Assembly: GCF_037042905.1 (NCBI RefSeq)
Contig: NC_087249.1
Location: 38,995,901-39,059,900 of the forward strand
Source of the DNA: Lytechinus pictus
Taxonomy: Eukaryota > Echinodermata > Echinoidea > Temnopleuroida > Toxopneustidae
Length of the DNA: 64,000 bases
Reading direction: 5' to 3'
Below are positions 58,601 to 64,000 of this stretch, in pieces. The position numbers were made by a program, and so were the translations under genes. The notes beneath the pieces were generated by a model. It saw only the letters and a program-made list of their open reading frames with translations. It did no database searches and had not been told where the DNA came from. Numbering within the stretch: position 1 is the stretch's first letter; every line of letters begins with the position of its first letter.

Positions 58601-61511
58601 CTATCCAAGAAAAGAAATAAACTTACTGTACATTTTAAGAAGTGGCAGTTTGATATACACTATGATTCTCATTTTAGATACAGATATATTGTCCCCATTC
58701 TATTTGTTTTTGTATCTTGTGATTTGTGTTACAGTGTACACAGTAATATGCTATATGTGATTATACATGTAAATTTACTACGCATGACCTCCATCTGCCC
58801 CCACAAATTGATTTATATTTTGAAACCTAAGTATATATATATTTTTTTTTGGGGGGGGGGGGGTCGGGAGAACTGTACTTCCGTACAATAACTTGTATCA
58901 TCTATTGTTTTGCTTTTATTTACATAATGTCACCTCTTTATTATTCTTTATTTCTTTGTTTTTTTCAATGTTTATTATTTTTTAATAGTTTCTAATAATT
59001 TTGAAATTACTTGTAAATATTGTGATTGTATGTGATGGAATACGAATAAAACACATAATTGAAAATAAAAAAACTCATTTTGAAATTGCTACCACAACTG
59101 GCATCAATCTGTGAATAGAGAGCTGAAGTGTACGTTCATGATATGCAGATTATCCAGAGACTTCCAATCTCATTTTTGTTTATCTACAACAGCAAGAACA
59201 AATCGTCCAACAAGCGCCATTCTTTCACTTCCATGCTTGGTGTCCAACTCCGCTCCAAGGAATCTCAGGATAGAGGGAGCGGTGGTGGAGGGGGGAGCGG
59301 AGGAGGTGGTGGTGATAATCGTCACTCCATGGAGATCTCGTCTCCCGTTCTCCTGAGATCCAGCAATCCCACCGCTGCCACACTAATTGAGGCAAAGGCA
59401 GCGGCGGTAGCTGTAGCCATGGCAACCGGTGGCCCTTCCCCCGCATCATCTCCGTCGCCATCATCATCTCCTCTCCCTGTTGCTGCTGCGTCGGGAAGCG
59501 CCGCCCAGACCGCCCAGGGAAGCAAGAAGAAACCAGCCCCACTTACATTGAACAACCAGGTTTAGATATTTTCATTGATTTGTTTGGTTGGTTGATTGAA
59601 TTTATTTCTTTGTTCAAACTATAATACAAAATGATATGGTGTTTCAGAATGAAATTCAAAATATTTTTATATACATAAACAATTTTAATGTATCAAATGT
59701 ATTTCCCAACAATAAGTTATTCAAGTCATTCTTAAAGTAGTTATCGCAATTTGTTCAAGTCAACTTGTTGTTTGCATGACATTGAACTTTGTAGAAATTA
59801 TAACAAAGTGTGAGTCATTCTGCGAAACATAGAAATTGTGAAAAACAAACTATTATCATACAATAATGATAAATTTTTAATGAAATTTTCAGGTATTTGT
59901 GTGTTTAGTTTTTTTTTTTTTAATATCACCTTTATTCAAAACAAAACAAAGGGAAGTTACAAACAATGAAAATAAGTCCAGGTTACTTTTTTTTATTTAG
60001 GACGAAGTACAGGACTAATAATTACAGATACGCAATATATAACATATCACAATCAAATTTACATAAAACGATTATACATTGGTGATTGCAGAAAAGAACA
60101 TTGAAATAGATCAAGCACATGCACACCCTTACAACTGAAATGGAGAGAGAGGATAGAGGAGAGATAGAAAGAGTGAACTTGATGAAGAGAAGTAGGAGGA
60201 AGAAAAAGTGTGACGAGCGAGAAGAGGGGAAAAACAGGAAAAAAAGGAGAAGACAAAGAAGGTGAAGGAAAAAGAAGAAAAAAGGAATAAATAGAAGTAA
60301 GGGAGTGCAATACAAAGTTTTGTGAATGAGATGATATTGCATTATTGGCATATAATTTACTTCTTTACAACAATCATCTACCTACTTATACATCCAAAAT
60401 CTATTCATTCATTCATGAATGCAATTTTGATGTATTATCTTGATTAAAGCCTACTGCCGCCGGATTGCCACCTAACTCGCCTACATTGATTACATCAGGA
60501 GGACCAGCCACACCCACTCATCTTACAACCCATGATACACCTTCCTCACCCAAACCTAAAGTAGAAGTGTAAGTGTGTAATCATGTTTTATCTCCTCAAA
60601 TTGGCAACAATCATCAACATTCTATTCACAGTTATAGCTAAGTACGAGTTCTGGGCCAGTATTCAATTCTAAGTGTTGATACTAAGTTCATTAAATTAGT
60701 CAATCAACACTTAGAATTGAACTTTGAAATAGAATTGTACTTAGTATTTTACTTGGCTAAGCCAACGTTAAGCAAAATACTTTTGTGACATCATAAAGCT
60801 CAATCAAATCATGCGCAATGTATGTATCCAGCTGTGCGTATCCAGCGTGGTTAACTTGGCGTGTGTACATTGTAAACTGCACGCAAGCCAAACTTAAGCC
60901 AGGTGGGCAACTGGCTTAGATTTAAGCAAAATACTTAGCCAAACATGCAGTTGAATACCAAAGATGGTTAAGCATTTTACTTAAGCAAAATACTGAGTAA
61001 AATACTTCAAATTCTGGCTTAAGTATTGAATTGAATACCAGCCCTGGTATCTAATTTTGATAGGAAGTGGTTGGGAGCAATCCCAAGTGTTATCATACAA
61101 CAGAATGCTTATTTAGAACAATAAAAGTTTAGTTAATTAAAAGTAATTCAGGCTTTCGCGGAAGTGGTTTGCGGTACACCATGTGTAAAGTCCAGGAGGG
61201 ACTGAGATAGAAAGTGGATAGAAATGGAGGTGAAATAGAAAGGCAAGAAAGTGGAGGTTAGAAAGTAGAGTATTAGTTATAAACGTTGCATAGTGTTGTA
61301 TCATTAGAGTTCTCAAAGTCATTGTTTAACAATTATTTAACAGATACGTTGCCATGTTTAACTACAAACCTCTGAATCCCGACGAGATTGAGTTAAGGAA
61401 AGGAGAGTTTTACACCGTGACGGAGAAGTGCAAAGATGGTTGGTTCAAGGGCTTGTCCGTATCCAGCGGTCAAATTGGCGTGTTCCCGGGAAACTACATG
61501 CAGGTCTACAG
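34346..61511 (+). CDS. SH3RF1: POSH / SH3RF scaffold E3 ubiquitin ligase, N-terminal eight exons (3' partial)
   Basis: Exons 34346-34690, 52745-52806, 54234-54447, 54952-55047, 55803-55912, 59193-59559, 60450-60568 and 61344-61511 join in phase to 493 codons plus two bases. Domain order: RING 12-53; SH3-1 about 123-174; SH3-2 about 186-239; Ser/Gly/Ala/Pro linker 277-437 holding RHSFTSML and RHSMEIS, which are conserved in animal POSH; SH3-3 about 440-491. POSH family members contain one N-terminal RING and four SH3 domains, bind active Rac, scaffold MLK-MKK-JNK signalling, and ubiquitinate substrates in the cytoplasm and at trans-Golgi membranes. The fourth SH3 and C-terminus must lie beyond 64000. 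Vertebrates have SH3RF1, 2 and 3; which of them this single invertebrate-like gene corresponds to cannot be decided here. Confidence 0.95.
34888..35190. mobile_element. Decayed TAA-type MITE (relative of 30964-31263)
   Basis: CCCTTATTCTGAAGTCAGGT, TCTAAAGTTGTGGTTTA and GACAGCCAATTGTGGCTTAA match the satellite-B MITE in order. The right end is lost in a T-rich stretch. Confidence 0.7.
36251..38413. mobile_element. 2.2-kb element with AGGGGTACTCCGG ends
   Basis: Perfect 13-base inverted ends AGGGGTACTCCGG and CCGGAGTACCCCT. The outer 200 bases of each side are inverted relatives (TTTGTTATCAGAYTTT, ATTTTAAAGTTC, ATGAATAT, GATGTNATGTCNC). The long centre includes the 236-bp MITE at 37422 and a second half-palindrome near 36880-37070. 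Confidence 0.85.
37422..37657. mobile_element. 236-bp MITE with GTGTTCACTAGCTTAC ends
   Basis: Exact 16-base inverse ends, GTGTTCACTAGCTTAC and GTAAGCTAGTGAACAC. Higher G+C than the surroundings. Nested inside the 36251-38413 element. Confidence 0.88.
39527..40861. repeat. Foldback element with a MITE inserted in its left arm
   Basis: The arms pair over most of their length: TCATGCTTGAGCGAA (left) and TTCGCTCAAGCATGA (right); GCTAATCAGCAGACTTCCTC and GAGGAAGTCTGCTGATTAGC. The axis is a hairpin at 40329-40380 with ACATGAATCCTATTTTCAAG as one arm. The left arm is longer by about 300 bases because a CAGTGGCATACAGATGG element with poly-C (39984 to about 40268) landed in it. Confidence 0.9.
39984..40268. 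mobile_element. CAGTGGCGTA-family MITE inside the foldback arm
   Basis: It starts CAGTGGCATACAGATGGGCG, then an 18-base or longer poly-C run and the family interior (TATGTCAAAATCTATCACAAAATTTGAT). The right end is weak and inferred from where the foldback arm resumes. Confidence 0.6.
41053..41268. repeat. Tandem duplication of ~107 bp
   Basis: TACGCTAT...TTCTT(T/G)AGGAA, AGAATTCAAATTTGATGAAA and CAGTAATTGCTCTTGATTTG occur twice with small differences. Confidence 0.9.
41620..42100. repeat. Two diverged ~240-bp units
   Basis: Shared order of TTGATGGGAC, TTGTGAGA(A)A, GAAGCAAGC, GAAAAAT/GAAAATGAG, TTATGATAAA(T/G)TTTTGG and AGATATTG in both. An open frame of 169 codons on the minus strand is driven by this A+T-rich repeat. 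Confidence 0.6.
42635..43036. mobile_element. 402-bp near-perfect hairpin element
   Basis: The left end GGCCCGAATTCACAAAGGTG is the exact inverse of the right end CACCTTTGTGAATTCGGGCC. Complementarity runs to an axis near 42830 (GTCCACTCTTTGAAGAGTGG). ATA adjoins both ends. Mismatches are few, so the hairpin is young or maintained. Confidence 0.93.
43232..43690. mobile_element. Palindromic MITE (AAGGTCAAGTCCACCCC), truncated right
   Basis: Left end TTTAAAGGTCAAGTCCACCC, then ATGTTGATTTGAATAAATAG and GAAAATTTCATCAAAATCAG as in the 4763 copy. It lacks the right inverted end. Confidence 0.88.
44487..46229. mobile_element. 1.74-kb foldback element with ~660-bp arms
   Basis: The left end AGGAGTGGGCTATA is the inverse of the right end TATAGCCCACTCCT. 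Long matches follow, such as TGTCTCGGGTCCGAGAAAAA against TTTTTCTCGGACCCGAGACA, and ACCAAAACCCCC-type blocks. The arms run to about 45150 and from 45570. The loop (45290-45430) holds a smaller MITE with ATGGTAATGCTGATCAAC and TACCATAATGGTAAATTTT. Confidence 0.92.
46630..47090. repeat. GGTCYA/TRGACC foldback repeat, copy 2
   Basis: The same short units as 33178-33600 (CCAGTTGGTCCAATAACCAT, TTAGACCAAATGGT, CATTTCGTCTA). It contains the perfect dyad GGTAAGTGGACGGTCCACTTACC near 46930-46952, which is split here by description only. Confidence 0.8.
47297..47917. mobile_element. Palindromic MITE (AAGGTCAAGTCCACCCC family), full copy
   Basis: Left TTTAAAGGTCAACTCCAACC, right GTGTGGACTTGTCCTTTAAA. 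The internal inverse segments match the 4763 and 43232 copies. Confidence 0.9.
47915..48115. mobile_element. Partial copy of the same palindromic MITE, abutting the previous one
   Basis: TTTAAAGGGCAAGGCTATCC, then AAAAATATCAAACAAACATAATGCTGAAAATT. It is cut short at the TTGTTTGAATTATACAATAT segment. It shares the TTTAAA junction with its neighbour. Confidence 0.8.
49764..50084. mobile_element. Nested pair of MITEs (GGGGCCGCGG ends, with a GGGGCCCGTTTCAT element inside)
   Basis: The outer ends are CAGGGCCGCGGAAACAGG and CCTTTCCGCGGCCCCTG, with poly-G and poly-C just inside. The inner copy at about 49856-50015 begins GGGGGCCCGTTTCATC, ends ACATGAAACGCTCCCC and has the arms TCCGACAAGTTGTCAGA / TGTCGGATAAAACGTCCGACA. 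Confidence 0.75.
50981..51375. repeat. 200-bp direct tandem duplication
   Basis: AAATCTGCTTTCCTGTCAAT at 50981 and AAATCTACTTTCCTGTCAAT at 51181. The copies are nearly identical through GGCGAGTATAGAACAATAC and AATAATTGACAGTGA. It is a recent duplication inside the 3.8-kb element. Confidence 0.95.
51511..51548. repeat. Perfect 17-bp hairpin, 4-base loop
   Basis: The arms TTTGGAAGCCTCGGAAG and CTTCCGAGGCTTCCAAA surround TTTT. There are no mismatches, and the surroundings are A+T-rich. It could be a terminator-like or small-RNA hairpin or a short palindromic insertion; function is unknown. Confidence 0.9.
52745..52806 (+). CDS. SH3RF1: POSH exon 2: start of SH3-1
   Basis: Acceptor TTGTCTCTAG, donor TCTGG|GTAAGT. 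It encodes residues 116-135 and two bases of G136. [15 protein letters not shown] is the ALYDY-type first strand of an SH3 domain in POSH form. It enters in phase 0, as required after the RING exon. Confidence 0.93.
53223..53493. mobile_element. MITE with GGGCCTCGTCTTTATACAAAG ends
   Basis: Left ACAAAGAGTTATGATTGATC, right GATCAATCGTAACTCTTTGT, then AAGATTGGCCCC. The inner arms CGTAACTATGGAAATCCA and CTTTCCATAGTTGCGAC also pair. Lies in POSH intron 2. Confidence 0.85.
53750..54162. mobile_element. GGGTCCCGTTTCAT-end MITE split by a tRNA-derived SINE
   Basis: The MITE arms are TCCCGTTTCATAAAGACTTG and GGTTTTATGAAACAGGCAGGG. Between them, about 53853-54118, is a full-looking SINE on the + strand: A-box TGGCCCAGTGG, B-box GGTTCGAATCC, body CTCAACCCAGGTGAGGTACC, GCGCTATATAAAGCAGTATA and a TATTATT tail. 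Confidence 0.8.
54234..54447 (+). CDS. SH3RF1: POSH exon 3: rest of SH3-1 and start of SH3-2
   Basis: Acceptor TTCTCTGCAG completes G136, then residues 137-207. [40 protein letters not shown] and the linker VPLPPDPPQ are followed by [20 protein letters not shown] of SH3-2. SH3 ligand-groove residues visible are ALYDF, DDNWYHG and FFPASYV. The donor AAG|GTTTCT is weak. Read-through would add a Gly-rich tail and a stop within 29 codons. Confidence 0.95.
54448..54951 (+). other. POSH intron 3
   Basis: A short intron starting GTTTCT, with a GGGA/GGGG-rich run at 54476-54513 just after the weak donor. G-runs at this position commonly enhance splicing. A second poly-G lies at 54780-54790. Confidence 0.8.
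54952..55047 (+). CDS. SH3RF1: POSH exon 4: end of SH3-2
   Basis: Acceptor CTCCTTTTACAG, donor GTGGAG|GTGAGA, phase 0 to 0. Its 32 codons begin [20 protein letters not shown] and end [12 protein letters not shown], residues 208-239. The DENW and GIFPISFVE motifs are canonical SH3 and close to the POSH second domain. Confidence 0.96.
55548..55735 (+). mobile_element. 5'-truncated tRNA-derived SINE
   Basis: CTTCAGCAAGAAATTTACCC, ACATTGTACTGCGTTCAACT and GATGAGGTGAATGGGTACC match the body of the SINE at 53.85 kb. The tRNA head is absent. It ends about 65 bases upstream of POSH exon 5. Confidence 0.8.
55803..55912 (+). CDS. SH3RF1: POSH exon 5: post-SH3-2 linker
   Basis: Acceptor GTGTATAG, donor CCAG|GTTAGT; residues 240-275 and two bases of S276. 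It begins [10 protein letters not shown], matching the segment that directly follows SH3-2 in POSH proteins, then becomes Gly/Ala/Ser-rich. In-frame only with exon 4 in phase 0 and exon 6 in phase 2. Confidence 0.88.
56519..57694. mobile_element. Element with GTCTCGCCTGCAT ends and five nuclear-receptor-site repeats
   Basis: The left end GTCTCGCCTGCAT is the exact inverse of the right end ATGCAGGCGAGAC (57682-57694). After a (GGC)n tract (56567-56600) come five tandem units spaced about 162-192 bases, each with CAGGTCACATGACCAAGGTC or a variant, ATTTAGGGTCAATGAAC, and ATAACTTTGAAAATTTATGG. No transposase frame. Lies in POSH intron 5. Confidence 0.85.
56721..57440 (+). promoter_or_regulatory. 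Repeated AGGTCA direct repeats (DR1) and CACATG/CACGTG boxes
   Basis: AGGTCA-A-AGGTCA is exact at 56745-56757, 56937-56949 and 57100-57112, and degraded in the last two units (TGGTCAATGGTCA; AAGTCAAAAGTCA). Each exact DR1 is preceded by AGGTCAC(A/G)TGACC. DR1 is the known binding form for HNF4, COUP-TF and RXR-type nuclear receptors. Function here is inference. Confidence 0.55.
57777..58075. mobile_element. MITE with TTTTAGATGGGTCAGCA ends
   Basis: Left TTTTAGATGGGTCAGCAGCC, right GGATGCTGACCCATCTAAAA, 299 bases in all. AGCCAGCTTT and AAAGCTGG extend the arms. Confidence 0.88.
58581..59072 (+). mobile_element. Retroposed element with 17-bp target duplication
   Basis: ACTCATTTTGAAATTGC stands on both sides (58564-58580 and 59073-59089). 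The insert ends GAATAAAACACATAATTGAAAATAAAAAA, an A-rich tail with a poly(A)-like signal. The 3' part (TTGTGATTGTATGTGATGGA) resembles non-LTR retrotransposon 3' ends. The 5' part is truncated or unknown. Contains a T/G homopolymer at 58841-58863. Confidence 0.85.
59193..59559 (+). CDS. SH3RF1: POSH exon 6: conserved Ser-rich linker (Rac-binding region)
   Basis: Acceptor CTACAACAG completes S276, then residues 277-398. It includes [10 protein letters not shown] (282-291), a Gly-rich insert of about 12 residues (305-316), [12 protein letters not shown] (318-329) and RSSNPTAAT, all recognisable against animal POSH except for the Gly insert. In mammalian POSH this stretch overlaps the Rac-binding segment (around residues 292-362). 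Ala- and Ser/Pro-rich sequence follows. The donor CAG|GTTTAG is weak. The basic-Ser motifs could be phosphorylated; this is inference. Confidence 0.95.
60450..60568 (+). CDS. SH3RF1: POSH exon 7: Pro/Thr-rich linker before SH3-3
   Basis: Acceptor TTGATTAAAG, donor GAAGT|GTAAGT. Residues 399-437 and two bases of V438. Rich in Pro, Thr and Ser ([19 protein letters not shown], then [15 protein letters not shown]). No domain. The phases (0 in, 2 out) match both neighbours, which is the main reason for the call; the acceptor lacks a strong pyrimidine tract. Confidence 0.8.
60651..61047. mobile_element. MITE with CTGGGCCAGTATTCAATTC ends
   Basis: Left GGGCCAGTATTCAATTC, right GAATTGAATACCAGCCC. 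Several copies of AGTATTTTACTTGGCTAAG and TTAAGCAAAATACTTAG occur in both orientations inside. Confidence 0.85.
61344..61511 (+). CDS. SH3RF1: POSH exon 8: SH3-3
   Basis: Acceptor ATTTAACAG completes V438, then residues 439-493. [20 protein letters not shown], then [20 protein letters not shown] and FPGNYMQVY, form a complete SH3 fold with the usual acidic RT loop (PDEIEL), the DGWFKG tryptophan and the FPGNY motif. Donor ACAG|GTATGC, phase 2. The next exon is not found before the right edge. Confidence 0.96.
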
Positions 61512-61539
61512 GTATGCATATCACTTTGCATCTACTTGG

Positions 61540-62115
61540 ACCATTAGCAGATGGTCTAATTGTAACCCCATCAGGGCTAATTCAACTTGGTCTACCAATC
61601 ATACCAGTTTGTATCCCCTTAGTCCGTGAGCAGATGGTCTAATCCGAACACCATAATGGCTAAACTGGCCTGGTTTACTATTAGTTTGGTCCAATTACCA
61701 CTTATTCAAACCAATCTTACCAGTTTGGATCCACTTGGTCCATTAGCAGATGGTCTAGTCCGAACACCATCATGGCTAATCCAGTATGGTCTACTTAATA
61801 TCAGTTTGGTCCAATTACCATTTAGTCCAACCAATCATACTAGTTTATATCCCCTTGGTCCATGAGCAGATGGTCTAATCTGAACACCATCATGGCTAAT
61901 CCAGCATAGTTTACTTATCAGTTTGTCCAATTACCATTTAGTCCAACCAATCATACCAGTTCGGATCCATTTAGTCCATTAGCAGATGGTCTAATTCAAA
62001 CACCATCATAGCTAATCCAACTTGGTCTACTACCAGTTTGGTCCAATTACCACTCAGTCCAACCAATCATACCAGTTTGTATCCCCTTGGTCCATGAGCA
62101 GATGTTTTAATGCCA
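61540..62115. repeat. ~117-bp tandem repeat with AGCAGATGGTCTAAT
   Basis: The motif starts near 61542, 61630, 61745, 61864, 61979 and 62096. Shared spacer text includes CACCATCATGGCTAATCCA, GTCTACT, AGTTTGGTCCAATTACCA and CAACCAATCATACCAGTTT. The GGTCYA words recall the foldback repeats at 33.2 and 46.6 kb, but the units differ. Confidence 0.88.
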
Positions 62116-63656
62116 ACACCATCATGGCTAAAACCTCTTGGCCCAATGTTAATTGATTGTTGACAAAGTACTATAAGTCTAACCTAAAAGGGATGAGACC
62201 AGCTGGAAACTACCGGTAGATAAAGTGGGTTTTATAGATCAAGTGGAAATTACCCTTATTCCATTTCCTTGGGGGTTGTTTTGTCAAGCCGTTTGTAAGT
62301 TTGCTAGACCTTAGAACTGGTGACCAGGGTCCAGTAACACATAGGTTCGTGATTGATCGTACGTTTGATTTTCACAATTGATTGTACTTATTAGGTGGTC
62401 TGTCTATGACAGATCACCTCTTGATTTCGCCAGAATTTTCTTTCTTTATTCTTTATTTATTCTTTATTTCTTTATTTATTTTTATTTCTTCCGTACACTT
62501 TTTTGTACACACGTTCATTCGAAATTGACATGATCAATTTCCTTCAAATTTCAGTCAGTCATTAAGCCGTATGATTTCTAGTAAAATCAACTTTTTCAAG
62601 GTCATTAGGTCATCGGGACGTCATCCAGGCGCCATTTTGTAAAAATCAGGTCATTATCATATCTCGATAACGAGTGATCAAAAATCATCTATATTTGGTA
62701 TACATCAATTTCAGGTCAACGGTCAACTAAAAATTTCATCAAATTCCGCGCGCGCACCTCGACGCGCACGTACGCGCGCATTAAAATTTTAAAATGCTCA
62801 AATTCGTTCCAAATTAATTTTCCATACGTTTCAGGCCATTTAAAGCATTTTGCAAAAAAACGCGCGCACGCACATGCGCGCGCGTTTTCGCGCGTAATTG
62901 CATCTTCCAACATAGATTCTCCAAATTTTTTTATATCAATGCACCGATAATATAATTCTGAACAATTTGATACCTTGATCAACCTTCTGCGACAAGTAAT
63001 AACGAAATTATCACCCGTTAAACTTTGCAGCACGTGTGCGCGCGAGCTCTCACTACAGGCCATATATGGGCAAAAACATGTCTATTGAAAATTCACTGTA
63101 GCTCTTTAAATAGTCCATTGACCACAATTTTTTTTTTCATATATCGATAGAGTATGAGTTGTAGATTTGATTTCATGTCACCATTGTCCCTCAATTTGAT
63201 CATGACGTCATCAAAATTGCGCCTAAACTGAAAATTTCATTTTTTCAAAAATGACGTCATCAAATTTATGCAAATTTGATCATAACTCCGTGAATATTGA
63301 TAATTTTTCGCCCAGATTTCGATATGTTGTAGTTTAGAATGTCCTCTTTCTCGTCAGTAAACATAAATTTTCATTTTGAGAAACGCATCATGGTGTAAAA
63401 TTGCGATGAAAAGAGGCATGTCATTTTTCCTCATTTTACGTGTAATCTCTATGGGACATGACTTTTTCTCAAAACTAGATTCTACATTCCTCTATTTCGT
63501 GAGCTATATCTCCATTTTTTCTTGTTAGTTATCCCTGAGCTTTTAGTATGATGTAGCTGAGATTCTAAGCTTTCGGAATGTGCCCTCCATTTTTCGATCA
63601 GATGTCAGGATCATGCCCGTTTTTTGCTTGCAAAATTGGATTTGTAATTCTCAAAT

Positions 63657-63776
63657 TTGCTTACGTGTAATCTCTATGGGAACGTGTAATCTCTATGGGG
63701 AATATCGTGGCTCAATGGATAACGCACTTGACTTGAGTTCTGGGGGGCGCAGGTTCGAGTTCTGGGGGTGAACAAG
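63657..63776 (+). mobile_element. tRNA-like SINE head
   Basis: A-box TGGCTCAATGG (63709-63719) and B-box-like GGTTCGAGTTC (63752-63762) are spaced as in a tRNA, but acceptor pairing is poor. Preceded by a tandem ACGTGTAATCTCTATGGG (63664, 63681), also seen at 63440. Confidence 0.6.
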
Positions 63777-64000
63777 ATGTTTATTTATTTTTTTCTTTTT
63801 ACCACCTCGTACATGATCCTTTATAATTAAAAGGTATGAAAGTTAAAATTTAGCAAGATTAAACAGATTATAATTACTATTTTCATATCACATGTATTTT
63901 CATATATAAAAGAGACCCTTTTCACAGTTCTTTATCATCTCCCGACTTTCACAAGTATTCCATCCATAATGAACATTCCGTTGTCATCATGAAGATCATA

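Larger units (their letters stand above)
61512..64000 (+). other. POSH intron 8, runs off the window
   Basis: Contains the AGCAGATGGTCTAAT tandem repeat and a G+C-patchy repeat with CGCGCGCAC runs (62745-62895, 63030-63050). No fourth SH3 exon seen. Confidence 0.75.

Noticed and set aside
59225..59555. Minus-strand and second-frame proteins
   Set aside because: Shadows of POSH exon 6.
60022..60351. Leu/Phe/Ser-rich minus-strand frames
   Set aside because: Translation of a purine-rich low-complexity tract in POSH intron 6.

Overview
This is animal nuclear DNA. Coding exons are short, far apart and bounded by GT...AG introns; there are no operons, and most of the window is A+T-rich transposon debris, microsatellites and foldback repeats. 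Several repeat families (short elements ending in CAGTGGCGTA, the repeated block around GCTCGCGCTTCGCGCTCGCA, palindromic elements ending in AGGTCAAGTCCACCCC, and many copies of TACATGTA) look to me like echinoderm DNA, most likely sea urchin. That placement is inference from memory of such sequences, not from a search.

Two protein-coding genes can be supported, both on the + strand. The first (about 2.1-12.7 kb) is a secreted fibroblast growth factor. A signal-peptide exon joins in phase to three exons that encode the beta-trefoil core, and a poly(A) signal follows. The second (34.3 kb to beyond the right edge) is the scaffold E3 ligase POSH/SH3RF. Exon 1 carries a complete C3HC4 RING, followed by an 18-kb intron. 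Seven more exons encode SH3-1, SH3-2, a Ser/Gly/Pro-rich linker and SH3-3. The fourth SH3 domain and the C-terminus lie outside the window. All seven POSH junctions and all three FGF junctions keep the reading frame.

Between and inside the genes are many non-autonomous DNA transposons whose ends can be defined by inverted termini, and several by target-site duplications. These include three hAT-like elements with 8-bp duplications (22685-24882, 26537-28697, 48252-52066), a 1.9-kb element with a 5-bp duplication (18381-20275), a TTAA-flanked element inside a tRNA-derived SINE (13343-14277), several long hairpins (39.5-40.9, 42.6-43.0, 44.5-46.2 kb) and many MITEs. Two related satellites of about 110 bp (22.5-26.2 kb and 30.9-32.5 kb) each sit inside what looks like the same large element family and have themselves been hit by later insertions. 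POSH intron 5 holds an element whose tandem repeats carry direct repeats of the nuclear-receptor half-site AGGTCA.

The two genes probably act in separate pathways: FGF as an extracellular ligand for receptor tyrosine kinases, POSH as an intracellular Rac/JNK scaffold. Nothing in the sequence shows joint regulation. I see no phage, CRISPR, bacterial or viral gene system, and no intact transposase.
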